DNA of 64,000 nt, from positions 1-64,000 of the forward strand of contig KV423970.1 in NCBI GenBank assembly GCA_001632435.1, written 5' to 3'. Made by a program: the position numbers and the translations under genes. The notes under the pieces are model-generated. The model made no database searches and had not been told where the DNA came from. It worked only from the letters and a program-made list of their open reading frames with translations. The stretch comes from Calocera cornea HHB12733 (Eukaryota > Basidiomycota > Dacrymycetes > Dacrymycetales > Dacrymycetaceae). Positions 44,024-56,321 of this stretch are shown in pieces. Each line of letters opens with the position of its first letter. The first letter of the stretch is position 1.

Positions 44024-44519
44024 TGTTGAGGACCCACCGTTAACGTGTCGATGCGTAACGAGAGAGCAGGCAGGCGTCAGGCGCAAGCGTCGCGGTCCAG
44101 CCTATATCCGGAGCGGTCCACGGAGCGACGCGTTCGAACGGATTAGAGCTGCGAGAGCACCGGACCTGGAGCGCGGAAACTGGAGCTGTCGAGAACGCTT
44201 CTCGAGTCGATGCCGAGGTGGCACCCGGGCTCCGTTTTACCAAATCAAATACCAAGAAAGCCGAAGGGGGGAGGGCTATAAAACCCCATTTGCGTTGTTT
44301 TCCGCAAATCAAAAAATCAATTATCAAGAAAACATCCCTCTACTTCTCTACTCCCTCGATATTGTTGCACATGCTGGTCCCCGCATTCGACGTATACACA
44401 TCGACATGATCTTGATCCTCCGGTCTAATCGTCTACCTACTATACAACTGGGTTGTCTTCTCGACCACGTCTTGCGAGCTCTGGAATCGTGAGCGAGATA
44501 GCTGTGTTGTCCTCACACA
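44024..44519 (+). mobile_element. Possible solo LTR or LTR remnant
   Basis: The segment begins TGTTGAGGAC and ends GTCCTCACACA, nearly inverted termini of the TG...CA kind typical of LTRs. About 250 nt inside is TATAAAA (44277-44283), followed by a pyrimidine-rich stretch (CTCTACTTCTCTACTCCC), the usual U3-to-R layout. No target-site duplication was found, and no second LTR in the window. No Gag or Pol domain is recognisable downstream. Confidence 0.42.
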
Positions 44520-45676
44520 TGCTAGATCCCCCGCTTCTCATCTCCCATGCCACGTCTCGATTGACCTTTCCGTCATCGTTTTACGCCTCGACCGCCATTA
44601 ACGGCTCCGAGCAAGTTTGGTCGACAGTTCTGACAACATCGATTCGAATCTCTTGTCACAACGTTACTCCACCATCCTTTGTCCACAGTGGCCGCTGTTG
44701 CTGCGCGAATGCACACAAGCCCTGTCTGACGCGCAAGTTGCCTACTCACCATCGATTACATCGTCCATCTTGAGCCTACGCATTACGAGTTACCCTGCCC
44801 TGCATCGGCATACCTCAAGCCGCCGCCGTCCGCTGAACCCGGCCGTCCTGCAATGACGCCCGCGATGCATCGCGCACAAGCCGCCGCTTTACTATCCCCA
44901 CGCGCACGCCTTCCGCCGCACATGGATGCAGCCATACTTGCCGCCGTCGAGCCTGCCCCTCTGGGATTTTCAGCACAGCACCGCCATAGCCAACATACCG
45001 CGCGAAACAGCCAGTCATCTGTCGCCTCCGCCGTTCCTCCAGCGCTGTGCGGAACCTGTCGCTCCTCGATCAGCTACATCGTGATGTGTCGAAGTGGGAC
45101 GCCACTGAATCGATTTTCCGCGCTTGCTGATGACCTGGACCCCCGTACACTGCCTGCTGTTTGACGAACAATACCGGACGCCTTGACATAAGAAGCTATG
45201 CCATCCCGGTCCCTCTTGCGCTCGCCGTCCTCCCTGCTGTACCGCTCCAACCTGTCGCCGCCGCCGTTACCTACCGCCGCGCCGCTAACCTGAGCACATA
45301 TGACTCCGCCTTCGCTCGTTCGACGAGTCCTTGCTGACCCAACTGCCTTGACTCGCATGCCTCTTTGGCCGTACGACGCAAACTATGAAATGGATCTTCG
45401 CGTGTACCGCGACCCTACCCAATAGTACAATGGGCGAGCATGCTTTCTGTTCTGTGCACTTTGTTGTGTCAGGGAACTGGATGCATGCAGCGATCATCGT
45501 CTTCGATGTTGATTGTGTTACCTGCTGCAATATCGAGGTGTTCCTTATGCCAATATTATGCAATATCAACTACAACGTGTGCTTCAAGAGTGAAAGTGAT
45601 CCATTGCAGCGATGCACATAGTACAGAATGCGACGTGAAGGATAATGCGCTACAGTCGGGTAAAAGGTACAGAGTA
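44520..45676. other. Intergenic or decayed repeat, no gene supported
   Basis: Pro/Ala/Ser-rich open frames (for example 44853-45164) are interrupted by stops. They could be a ruined internal part of the LTR element, but no domain supports that. Confidence 0.35.
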
Positions 45677-48606
45677 TTATGCCAGGTAAATATATGACTT
45701 CCGATCATCCGCACGTTCAAGATACTCTCTCTGCAGTGTCGATTAGTATCATAGAGACAGCTGTACCGCGCATAGACACGAACCTCAATCAATGCCTCTA
45801 TCCGCTTCTTTATCAGGGAAGGGCTGGGCGAGAAACGCGTAGCTAGTTGTCGTGTAACTTCGTTCACAAGTTCATTGTGTCCAAGCTTTTTCCTGTCCTT
45901 CATTACACGCACAATGCAAGCCTGTTATAACGGTGAGGTTTATCCGAGGACGATATCCAACATTCAACTCACCTCGGTCTGATGCTTTCGTTCCTCATCG
46001 ACCCTGTCCTTCGTTTCTTGTCTCTCGTCGGCATTCTCTACCCTGCTCGCCACTGTGCTGATCTTTATTCGCATCAACGGTGCGGTGAAGTCGTGATTGA
46101 AGCTGAAGGTATCGTCTTCAGCCACGTCTCGTGATGGAGGATGCTTCTTCAAGATCTTCCATTTAGCGCAAGCAAGGGATTGCAGATGCCTCTTGAGGTC
46201 AATTTCGGGGATCAAGGTCGCCATTTTGAGATCCTGGTGCCCAACGTCAGATGGTTAGAGAAATGTGCAATGCCAGCCATACCTCGTAAGATACCTGCTC
46301 TCCATCGGGCAAGTTCTCGAAGAGCAGCAAGATGATCAATGCATATGTAGCCACGTTGAGCTCATGCTTCTTCGTCTTGAAGGATACTCTGACATCAGCC
46401 GTGCCGTAAGAAGGCTGCCACGTAAGCTTGCGTCCAGAATGCCTGGCCAGATAGAACCGCTCAAAGGACTTGCAGGCCTCCGTCATCTGTGCTGGGAAGT
46501 TGCACGGTGAAGGTGCCATCGCCATGGGCCAGAAGGTGGACGTCAATACCATGACACTCAAGTCAATGACCGGGTTCTGATTCGCAAGAGATTAGTGATT
46601 TGATCGAACCAGCATGACATGCTACCAACCTCAGTCTTGGACAGGTACTGTCGGTAAGCGTTCATGGTGTCATTCGAAATCTTCATATCGTGGAACATGC
46701 CCTCCATCTTCTGGGTGAACTGGAAACCACATTCCACCTTCAGCTTAGACAGCATATTCCGTTCAGCGTCATCAGACATGGAACGGCCGTTGATGAGACG
46801 CTTTGCAAGATGGCTCTTGTAATATTTCTCGAACACATCCTTGTCCGTGACGAATCGGAAGATAGTGATCGTACTGTCGAGCACAGCGTCGACCTCCGCA
46901 TCCGTTTTCTAGGAGGCCCGTGAGTCCCGTTCCGAGATTCGTCACCACGCTCACGTACCCCTTTTACTCCCTTCTTCAGGTGGTCATCGATGAAGAGTGA
47001 TATGTATTCAGGCGCCTTGGGATTGGAGTTGATGACGGATTCATAAGCCTATCAAGAGTGTCAGCCATCTTCGACTAAGACACGAAAAAGCCACAGACCT
47101 CGTGCAAGGCAATGCCTACGTCTGGATTGTTGTTGAAAGCCTCTTGATGTACATGGTCGAAGGTTGACTTAAGGTCCAGCATATTCTGAACCCACTTGAG
47201 AGCGACACTGGCTGACTGTGACGCGCCGCCCGGTCGTGGTTGACCCTTGGTCTTCGATTTCGGCTGCTCATCCTCATCAGCATCCTCGCCATCCTGAACT
47301 CCACCTTCCAAGGCATTGATATCCCGTCCGCGAGCGGAAACAAGGTCTTTGAGTGCGCGCTTCAACTCCGGAATGCCATTTGAGACACGAAGTGCCAGGC
47401 GATATAATCGTGCCAGATCTTCTGTCTGGCGTTGATCAATCATCACCGCGAGGCCAGAATTACGCATTTCGAGGACAGTGGTGAGATGAGCGACGAGGAA
47501 TCTGTCTTCAAGAATACGTTGTAATGGTGCTGTTGTCGTTGATGAAAGGTAATGGTCTGTTCGTGATTTCTCCTGGTCCAATCTCCGTTCCGCCTGAGTG
47601 AAGGGCGAGGTAAGTACGAAGTTCAGAAAGTTGACGATGACGCGCTCACCTTCGCGAGATAGGTCGGTCCATCACAAGTGTCGATGAGTCGCCTAGCCTC
47701 AGCGAGGTAATAATCGTCGCTCTTCTTCAGGAACACAGGCTCGAAGTCGAGCTTGTATACCGTTGGTCCATCCCGCTTATCCTTGAGATCCATCAGTATT
47801 TCGACACAGCTCCGCACTGCAGACCGGTTGATCACGTCGCCGTTGCGTTCGATGTCGATGAGCCGAAGGATCGTGGTGATAATATGATGTCGTATTGGAT
47901 ACACTGTAGTGCGAATAATATGCTTCAGGAATAGTTGCATACCCGCTTCATAGATGACTGGCACATTGTTCGCAGGACAATATATGCGATCCTGGCGACA
48001 GGTTGAAGTGAAATGGCCGCCATCGTCATGCCCGGGCGTGACTCACCATGTAGCCCAAAAGATCGCGCAGCTTTGACATGTTGCTCTTATGGTCATCCCA
48101 GACCTTTCTCACGGCTTTGAGCAATCGCTCTCCCTCCTGCGCCTTCTGCAGATTGTCCTGCTCAGCCTCAGAGGGGAAGACAGGGACAATCTGCTCCTTC
48201 GCCATGCTGTTGAGATTCTCCACCACAAGCTGAGTAACGCCGTTGTACAACATATCGCCTTGCTTGAAGAGGACCATGTTGTACGCATACCGAAAGTTCT
48301 CCTCGAACGATAGTGTTGACGTGCCATTGCTATGGATGACTTGAATGGCGCGCGACAAGCGGGTCCACATGTCATTGATAGACGTATCGGATTGTGTCTA
48401 GGAAAGACATGAGTAATGCTTATACATCTGCAAATATCCGGGTAACCTTTCGAGTGGGCGGTTTCTGTGCAAGGTTCGTCAGTGGATAGCCCCTAGGATT
48501 GATACTCTACATACGATTTTGCCCTTGCCTCGAGCCTGACGCGAAGCTGACCTGGTATTAGATACATCACATTCGACAACACGAACACTCACCAGCGGTA
48601 GCCATG
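45677..48606 (-). CDS. cul3: Cullin-3, scaffold of CRL3 ubiquitin ligase
   Basis: Scaffold joining BTB-domain adaptors to the RING protein Rbx1. Start at [19 protein letters not shown], with the first short exons joined by frame to [20 protein letters not shown]. Cullin repeats follow: [48 protein letters not shown]-like [32 protein letters not shown]. Then the central [15 protein letters not shown] linker with an acidic insert ([16 protein letters not shown]), [16 protein letters not shown], and the cullin homology domain: [55 protein letters not shown]. The winged-helix end contains [20 protein letters not shown] (the Lys in this motif is the NEDD8 site), and the final exon reads [16 protein letters not shown]. 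The N-terminus suits CUL3 better than CUL1 or CUL4. About ten introns; one donor is GTTACC. Identity is secure. Confidence 0.93.
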
Positions 48607-51600
48607 TTGCACTAAAGCCTTCGGGAGCTCAATCAGTGAGACAGAAAGGAAGGTATAGAGGAAGGCGCGACGCCCGGAGAGGTATGCAACAGTTAAGCAA
48701 CGGTCGAGAGGTCTGGAGCTCGACAACGCCACTGTCGCGCGTCTGAGGACCCGGAACCGCGTTTCTCGGCTCCGGTCGGATGTAGCTTTACTAGACCCCT
48801 ACGTAGACCGCCGCAAGTTCCTGTCTCATGACGCTGTTGATAAGCATTTGAGCCGCGACGACCACCCGAGAGGCTCCTTCACCGTAGCAGACATAATGCA
48901 TGTCTGTTACTCTACGTGTCTATCCCAGACTATACCCGGTGACGCGGCACTTCCCAATCATCGGACAAGGGTCAGCATACACACATGGGTTGCAGTCTGA
49001 AGCACACCGGCCGGCATCCATCAACCCCAACCGATCTTGGATGAAGCGCATCGTGTACGAGCCAGCTCTAGACGGGTTACCATACAACGACGGTATCATG
49101 CAGAGGATTACCTATATGTTCTCGTTGCTGTCTTGATCGCAGAAGCGTGCTCCCAACATCCTATTGCATAATCGGCGACCATTTCCCGCGCTAACTAGCC
49201 ATAGTTCGGATCACAATCCGTCACCTGCTCGGAGAGATCATCCAGATCGTCGCCCAACGCTTTCATCTGCGGCCGCTGCCTACAAGTTCCTTTGGAAGCC
49301 TAAGATCGAAACTACTAGGTTCAGACTCCGCTCTTGATCTCCCAACGCCCGCTCTTGATCTGTGATCAGCGGGCACTTGCTGTCGATCGTGGGGCCTTGC
49401 GGCGGTCCTCGGCTGAATGGCTCGTGAGTCGGTCCTCGTAAGGGGTTCGAGCATCAGCGATGAGCGGGCGGCCCAGGTGAGTGGTGAAGTTCCATGACAG
49501 CGTGTGCAGGAGTTACACGCCCCAATTCTCTCTGTGATGGCACCAATGGTCACGCAGCCTGTTGGCCGCGCTGACAGTGATACATGTTCCTGAAGCAGCA
49601 TTGAGTTCATCGACTGCAACGTCATCTCGTCTTCATAATCGTGCAATGAAGCATGCAGCAGCCAGCTTCGAGAAGCACTTCGGAGAGATTATCGGGTGCA
49701 ATGTGCAGCTGGCAGTCCACAGCCTCTCCACGATCGCCAGCAGTTCTCCCTGGAGCACAGATTCGGCTCGCTGAGGCTGTGCGAGTCTTTTTGGAACCGG
49801 TTTGGTGGCACTCGGCTTCCGCCGAGGGAAACGGTAGTTGCCATCTGAGCAACAATCAAATCAATTTATAGACTGCAAGCGCCTTTTCGGTAAGGGACGG
49901 CTTCCGGGGGTAAGATGCTCGGTCACCGTTCATGGAGTGCATGTCTATTTAGGCCGTGTGAACTCCGCGTGGATATCTAATTCAGGCATCGTTCAATTGC
50001 GACCGTCTTGGCGGCCTGCCGCTGCATCATCACCGGCGGGTGGCGACGCGGCACTCGGCGCTTTGCAATGGAGAAGCGGCATCGGGGAGGACGCCGACGG
50101 CGGAGATGGGGCCTTCCGATATCATTCATACGCCGCATCAGGATGATGCTCGTACGAGCTCTGCAACACATAGCGAACTACAGAAGTTTCAGCCTTGTGC
50201 TGTCCTGTGTCGCTCGAAACGATGTGAGCAAGACCACCATGGAGCGCTTCGCCAGTGCACTGGCCTCGTGTGCACATGCATTGTCCATATGCGCACATAC
50301 CTGATGGGCTAGAAGCTGTTCGGCCATCCGCATATATGGCAGGTGGTCTGCATTCCAGCGCGGCAGGTAGCAACCAGCAGGTTCCCCATTCTGGCTTCCA
50401 TTCCGATGCAAGGGTTGACGCCCCAGTGGTTTCGCGAATACTCCGTGCCATTGATCCCTGAACTCGATGGCCGAAAGTTTTCTGCAGCCCCCACCCAGGG
50501 TGAACACACCGGCGTTCCTTTGCGGAGGAGCAACATCCTCATCGTGCACATAGTTTGAAATCAGTGTTTGCAACGGGCCCTGCTACGTCTTCCCGCGCGT
50601 TGCAGACGTGGCGACTCGGTCTCCGGGCTAACCCCGGCAAACCATTCATGCCAAGAAGCCTTCTTGCGGTTGTATGCATACCTCGTAGATGGATGGTCCC
50701 TTTCTTCCTGCGATTAATGCAGGGTCCGCCTTATCCTCCAGGCCTTCCCGATCGCTTCTTCGTGCGGGTGATAGGGGAAAATCAGACCGCACATCCCGAC
50801 AGGGTCCCGCGACCATCTAGCACGTTTGCGTCCAGCTTGTCGAGGGCTATGGAGACGTAAAGCCGGTCCTGATAAAGTGACAGATTGTTTCATTGGGGAT
50901 AATACGTTGAGTAACGGAGTATTGTTATCAGCATATAGTGGCCCTCGGCTGTTGGGCTGCAGCCGAGCGAAAACTTGTTGGCAAGGACCCAAACGCGGAC
51001 AGATGTCAAGTCCAGGAGGGGATGTGCGCCACATTTTCAGCTGGCCCGGGAGCACCTGAAAAGAAGTGGGGCTATGTATGGTGGTAAGCCTGTGCATCTG
51101 GTAGGCGCATGATTACGAGAAGTGCGCCCTGGAACTAGGTGGACTGCATACAGCATGGAATCGAGTCTGACGAGAAGGTGGGATTAGACGCATCAATGAT
51201 GGGCAGAAGCGGAAATTGCGGGCCTGTCGGTGCGTGGGAGAAGGCCAGCGGTTCGCGTCACTTTGTATCTCTGGCGGGATCAGATTGGGATGGGGTTCTG
51301 TATTGGTCGGGGTACGCGAATCTTTTGCAACATACCCCATGTCGCGCGAGGGAAGAGCCGACCGTCATTTAATAAAGACACGCTCGAGACAAGGTGCAGG
51401 CCGGTAAGCACAACCCAAACGCACCCCCTCCTCGACCTCGACCTCGAACAACACAGACAGCGACCTCTGAAGCTTTGCCCATCCATACGGCCAGCCATCT
51501 GCGACTAGCCCCATACACACCCAGGTTACATTCCCCTAGCCTGTGAAAGTCGCACAACACCAATAGTTTCCGAGTGGAGGCATTATTACCTCCTCTATCC

Positions 51601-51929
51601 CGAATACGGCACAACCGCTCGGCACTCGCTCGCTTCTATTGACCTCTTCTCCGCCCACATCGCACCCCGACCGCACAACTGTACTTAACTTCGGCCTTGT
51701 CTCTGATACCCACGGTCCCTGCCCGCTCCGCCACCCTCCCGGCGTTGCGCCAGCCCCTCCTCGACGCACCTGGACGCGCAGCGTAGCCCGACTGACGACA
51801 CCGACCGACGACCTACTGCTCCTGGCCCCGTCAGGGTTTACGTACAAAGTACGGCATCTCGACATCTATGTCGATAGACTGCCCGAATCCACTCTACTTC
51901 CACGTACCCAAGCCTGGTCGGTGCGAACA
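48607..51929. other. Large intergenic region, no gene supported
   Basis: 3.3 kb between divergent cullin-3 and kinase genes. Several open frames of 60-130 aa overlap on both strands, without domains or consistent splice signals. The last 500 nt are pyrimidine-rich and presumably the kinase leader; an open frame reaches upstream in the kinase frame to 51639. The middle could be old repeats, but I recognise none. Confidence 0.45.
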
Positions 51930-54900
51930 ATGCAATCCTCCACGGCGTCTGGCGGCTCGCGACCCGCCTCCCTCGTCCGCTCCGCTACGAACAGGACGGT
52001 CAAGGAGACGAGCACCGCGGTCCTGCATGGTCATCAGCACACCAACCGCCGCATGATCAATCAGTATGTCATTATCCGGAAACTCGGCGCTGGACAGCAT
52101 GGCACGGTGTATCTCGGACAGGATCTCAGCGTGGACCGGCTAGTGGTAAGCGTCGCGTCTCATATCCACCCGTTTGTTGCGCTAACAGTCACGCAGGCTC
52201 TGAAGACTGTGCGCAAGTGGAAGGAGGACGCACTCAACTTCAAGCTCAAGGTCGAGTATCGAAAATGGATAGCAGCATACAAGGCCGACCCCAACTTGCC
52301 CGTTCCCTTTGCTTTACAAGAACATCTGAATCGACAGAAGCGCGAAATCGCGGTCATGAAGAAGTGCGACCATCCAAACCTGGTTAAGCTGCTCGAAGTC
52401 ATCGATGACCCGAAACGACGTACGATGATTCTGGTGCTGGAGTATATGGCGAGGGGAGAGGTGAAATGGAGAACCGGTCAGGATGGTTCTCAGCCTATCA
52501 TGCCCGTTGCCAGGGTGAGGGAGATTGTACGGGACACGATAGCGGGTCTGGAATACTGTGCGTCTGCTGCCGCCGCCCCCGTCTGTGCATGTGCTGACTC
52601 CCGTGCAGTGCATCACCAAGGAATCATTCATCGCGACATCAAGCCGAGCAACCTCCTGGAAGATGCGGATGGCAACGTCAAGATTGGAGACTTCGGAACC
52701 GCCGTCTTCTCTTATGCCCTCCGACTGAAGTCAGCTGGCCCTGCTGCGGAAAACGAGGTTCACGACACCCTCTTACTGGATGATCGCGATCTCGCTAAGG
52801 CTGCCGGTAGCCCTGCTTGCCTCGCCCCAGAGCTTTGTGATACCAGCTCAACCGTCGCCACTCCTGAAGAGGAGAATATTCGTCCTTTCGAGGTTGGTCC
52901 CTATCACTTCCAGTCGTTCGCATATCCGCAACCGGACTCTCCAATATCTCCGCTCTCCCCGTCATCGCCGCGAGGTCGCAGTGAGCGCAGTGACTCTGAC
53001 GAAGACGATGACCTCCCACCGCTCACCTCACCTGGCACCACCGTTCGTCCAACTATCTTCCGCGCCAGCAGCGCATCCTCCGCTCGCACTGTTCAGGGTG
53101 ATCGCCCGCCAATGCCCACGACGGCAATCGACGTCTGGGCGCTTGGAATCACTACATACTTCTTACTCTTCGCATGCAGCCCGTACGGCAACTTTACCGG
53201 CGGCATCGGCAAGCTCATGCAGGACATACCTACCTGGGTTTTCAGCTTCCCAGAGACGATGGGCTCGGACAGTGTACGAATGGACAGCCTAGAAGGACGC
53301 GAAGTGCTGGACATGTTCTCCAAGCTTCTTGAAAAGGATCCAGAGAAGCGTATCACTCTGAAGGAATTGAGGGTATGTGCCGCATATATGCAGTCTAGAC
53401 CGATCGCTCACGCTCCAATACTATTCTAGCGTCACCCATGGATCCTTCGAGACCTGGAAGGAGAGGCGCTCAGGGATTGGCTGATGGAGCATTACCCGAC
53501 CGCAGATCGAATCGAGATCGACGCACAGGAGGCCGACGACGCCATCGTCGAGAAGGATGCGACCATCACTCGGGTCATCAAGAAGGCACTGGCGACCTTC
53601 CTTGGTCGCGGGCAGAAGGGAAAGGCGAAAGCGCCCCGGGACCTTGGTCTGAAGGATCGGCGGCAGAGCGTTTCGAGCGTCAGCACCGGCAATTTTGATG
53701 ACATTCCTGGCTCGTCGAACGGTTCGTTGAGTCTCAGGCGACGTGAGAAGATGAACCTCGGGCCTCTTGATTTCAGCAATTTCCGATCAGGTGCCAGCAC
53801 GCCGAGCGCCATGCGCAGTCCCCGACTTCCTCGACGTTTGTCAGGCTTACAGCCATTTCGATCGACTGATAGTAGTCGACCCCGATCCCCCGCCATCAGT
53901 GTCTCCTACAATGACAGCTCTGCGTACGACTCTGAGGTCAGCATAGGTTATGCTGTATCTCAGACCCCGCGTGGAAGGCGGTCCTCCGCACACGACTCTG
54001 AATCCCCACGAAACCCGTCACTTCATGCGTTATCCTCCTCGTACCCGTCAAGTCCCTTCCTGCCTGACACGCCCGGCGGAAGCTCCAGCCGTTGGCAGAA
54101 GCTTCTGCACCCGTTCACTTCCACCTCCAGCCGACACACGCCTATCACCAGCCCCCACGAAAGGCAGGACAGGGAGATATTCCTCGGCTCTAATCCCAGC
54201 CTCGGACGACCTTCCATCGAAGCAGCGGCCAACGCTGAGGTCGCAGAGTACTCAGAGTCTGTATCTGGCGATCAGGAAGATTTCGACTTCGACGTGGGTG
54301 AAGAATTCTTCGAAAATGATAGTGGCGAGGAGGACTATGGCTCCTACGCTCGCGGCGGCTACGTGAGCGAGGCCGAGGTCACCCGTATTGCGCCGCCACT
54401 GTCCCTGGATCAGATGGGTCTGGGACCGGGACTCGCGTACCTTGTGGATCCACATAACCTCTCGCCCGTTCATGGAGGCCATCGCTCGAGTTCAGACCCA
54501 GACGAACCCCGAGTCTTCTCCGACGCAGTCTCCGAGACATCGGAAGCACCCGTCCCAGTGGATGATGACGACGATCGACCACTGGCGGCGCAGACTGGCG
54601 ATTTTCATTTCCCAATGCCGAACCCACCTATAGAGCGACGTCTCAAGCCCCAATTCCCTGGCCGGCGTGCGTCTAGCCCTTTGGCAAGACGACCGCTCTC
54701 CCCGATCGGACAACCCTTTGAAGCGACCCTTATGCGCGCGCAGTCACAAACCCGCCGGACCCAATCGCCAGTCTCAGCGCCACCTCGATCGAGGGTCAGA
54801 ACAACGGCCTCAGAATACGACGAATCTGATGAAGATGAGCCTGAAAATGATGAAGACGACGAAGGGGGCCTGTCCCTGGATAGTCTTAGGAGGAGGAAGA

Positions 54901-54965
54901 CCCGTGACAGTCCGCGACGAGCGAGGTCACCTAGAGCGACTAGCCTTGCTCCTCCGGCACCGTGA
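51930..54965 (+). CDS. CaMKK/Sak1-type protein kinase
   Basis: Ser/Thr kinase of the CAMKK/ELM group, upstream activators of Snf1/AMPK in fungi (Sak1, Tos3, Elm1, Ssp1). Exons 51930-52145, 52197-52557, 52609-53372 and 53430-54965, total 2877 nt and 958 aa. Start MQSSTASGGS was chosen, though the frame is open 97 codons upstream. Kinase domain, about residues 45-510: GAGQHGTVYLG loop, ALKTVRK (catalytic Lys), EYMARGEVKW, HRDIKPSNLL (catalytic Asp), IGDFGTAV (DFG), GSPACLAPELC (APE) and IDVWALGITTYFLL. Between APE and IDVWALG lies an insertion of about 100 residues, Ser/Pro-rich and acidic (SERSDSDEDDDLPPL). KRITLKELRRHPWI closes the domain. The C-terminal 440 residues are Ser/Pro/Arg-rich with acidic tracts. 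The second intron (51 nt) is in frame and without a stop. All catalytic residues are present. Confidence 0.9.
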
Positions 54966-56321
54966 TTAACCTTCTTTCCATATTATGTTTGACGCTTGCG
55001 CGGGATGGTGGTGGGGACCCTTAACGCTTCATGTTTGAAAAGCTTCGCCCGTGCGAAGATCTCACTCCCTTTGCATTCAGTTGTCTTCCAGTGCTCTTGC
55101 GCATCCCAACTCCTTTCGGTTTCTGTTTCTCCTGTCACTATACCTCTCGTCCGTGCTTGTTGTCTTATTACCTGCATCATATAGAGCATAGACCCGGCAC
55201 GCAATTTTCTCAAATGTTAACATAGCATTAGAAGTAGAACCAATGAGATCGGCCTTGGGGCGAGGGGCACACAGGATCTGGAATGGGGCTTGGTGCACAG
55301 CGGGATCAGCTACTTACTGCCTTAGAGTTGCTGGGGCACTACCCTATGCTCGTGTAAGACGAAGGATGATGCCGGTTTGGATACCATTGTTAGCCACTCT
55401 GTCAAATGCCGAAATAAATCTGACGGCTCTTCCCGGCGTTTAGAGCCACCCTTCCTCCTTATGCCGAGAGCCTGGCCCGTTCTTGTTCCTTCCTGGGTCA
55501 TCTTCGACACCCCGCTTCAGTGTCATCATCTCCTGCGGCGTTTCCGGAGAGACCGGGCTGCCAAACTCGGCCAACCCTAAGTCAGATGTTCCAGATTAGA
55601 AAGACTATCCGAGTTTGTCACTATTGCGGCTTCCATGCAAATGGTCCTGATTTGCGTGCTATTGGAGTTGTGTATTCCTTCTAGGACTGAGATAAGAGGC
55701 ACCGACACGGTGTGAGGCTTCGCGGGTAATAAGGTGTTGGCGAGCCTTCTTCAGACTTGCTTCCAATGCTCCCGGACGCTGCCACGCAGTGTGCAGAGGT
55801 GCACCCCCTTCTCACTTGCTCCATTCGCCGAGCCTACATTGGGGCTCATATCTTCCTGAAGTTTCTTGCATCTGTGCTTCCGCCTCGAACGAGTTCACTC
55901 GTCTGCTTCGAGCCGAAATATGGAAAACAACCTATTCATATGGGTGAAGCATCCGCTCCTCGGCGCAGAAATCACACATGCTTACTGCCGAACCACGTCC
56001 GCGGTGAAGTGCCTCTGGTTCCTGGAAATAACCTACTATGGGCATTCCGCTTTTGTATCAGCGACGGTCCCAAGGCTAGGTTCACCCGAGTTTCTGTTCC
56101 ATAATTTGCCATCCGTTGAGCAATTGTTCCGCTCACATGCACGTGGTGACCAACTGGAGGGGTACGGAAGCAAAGTGCTGCAAAGAAGTTTTGGCTCACG
56201 CGACTCTCCAGCGCCCATTCGGTCGGGCGCCTATTTCTTTCTTTGGGCTTGCGCTACATCAGGGACTGAATGCTGCTTCGCTCATAACCTGGCTTCTGAA
56301 TGAGGGCGACAAACCTAGAGT
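54966..56321. other. Intergenic, no gene supported
   Basis: 1.36 kb between kinase and dimethylallyltransferase, both plus strand. It contains the kinase 3' UTR and the next promoter. No open frame with a domain. Confidence 0.45.
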
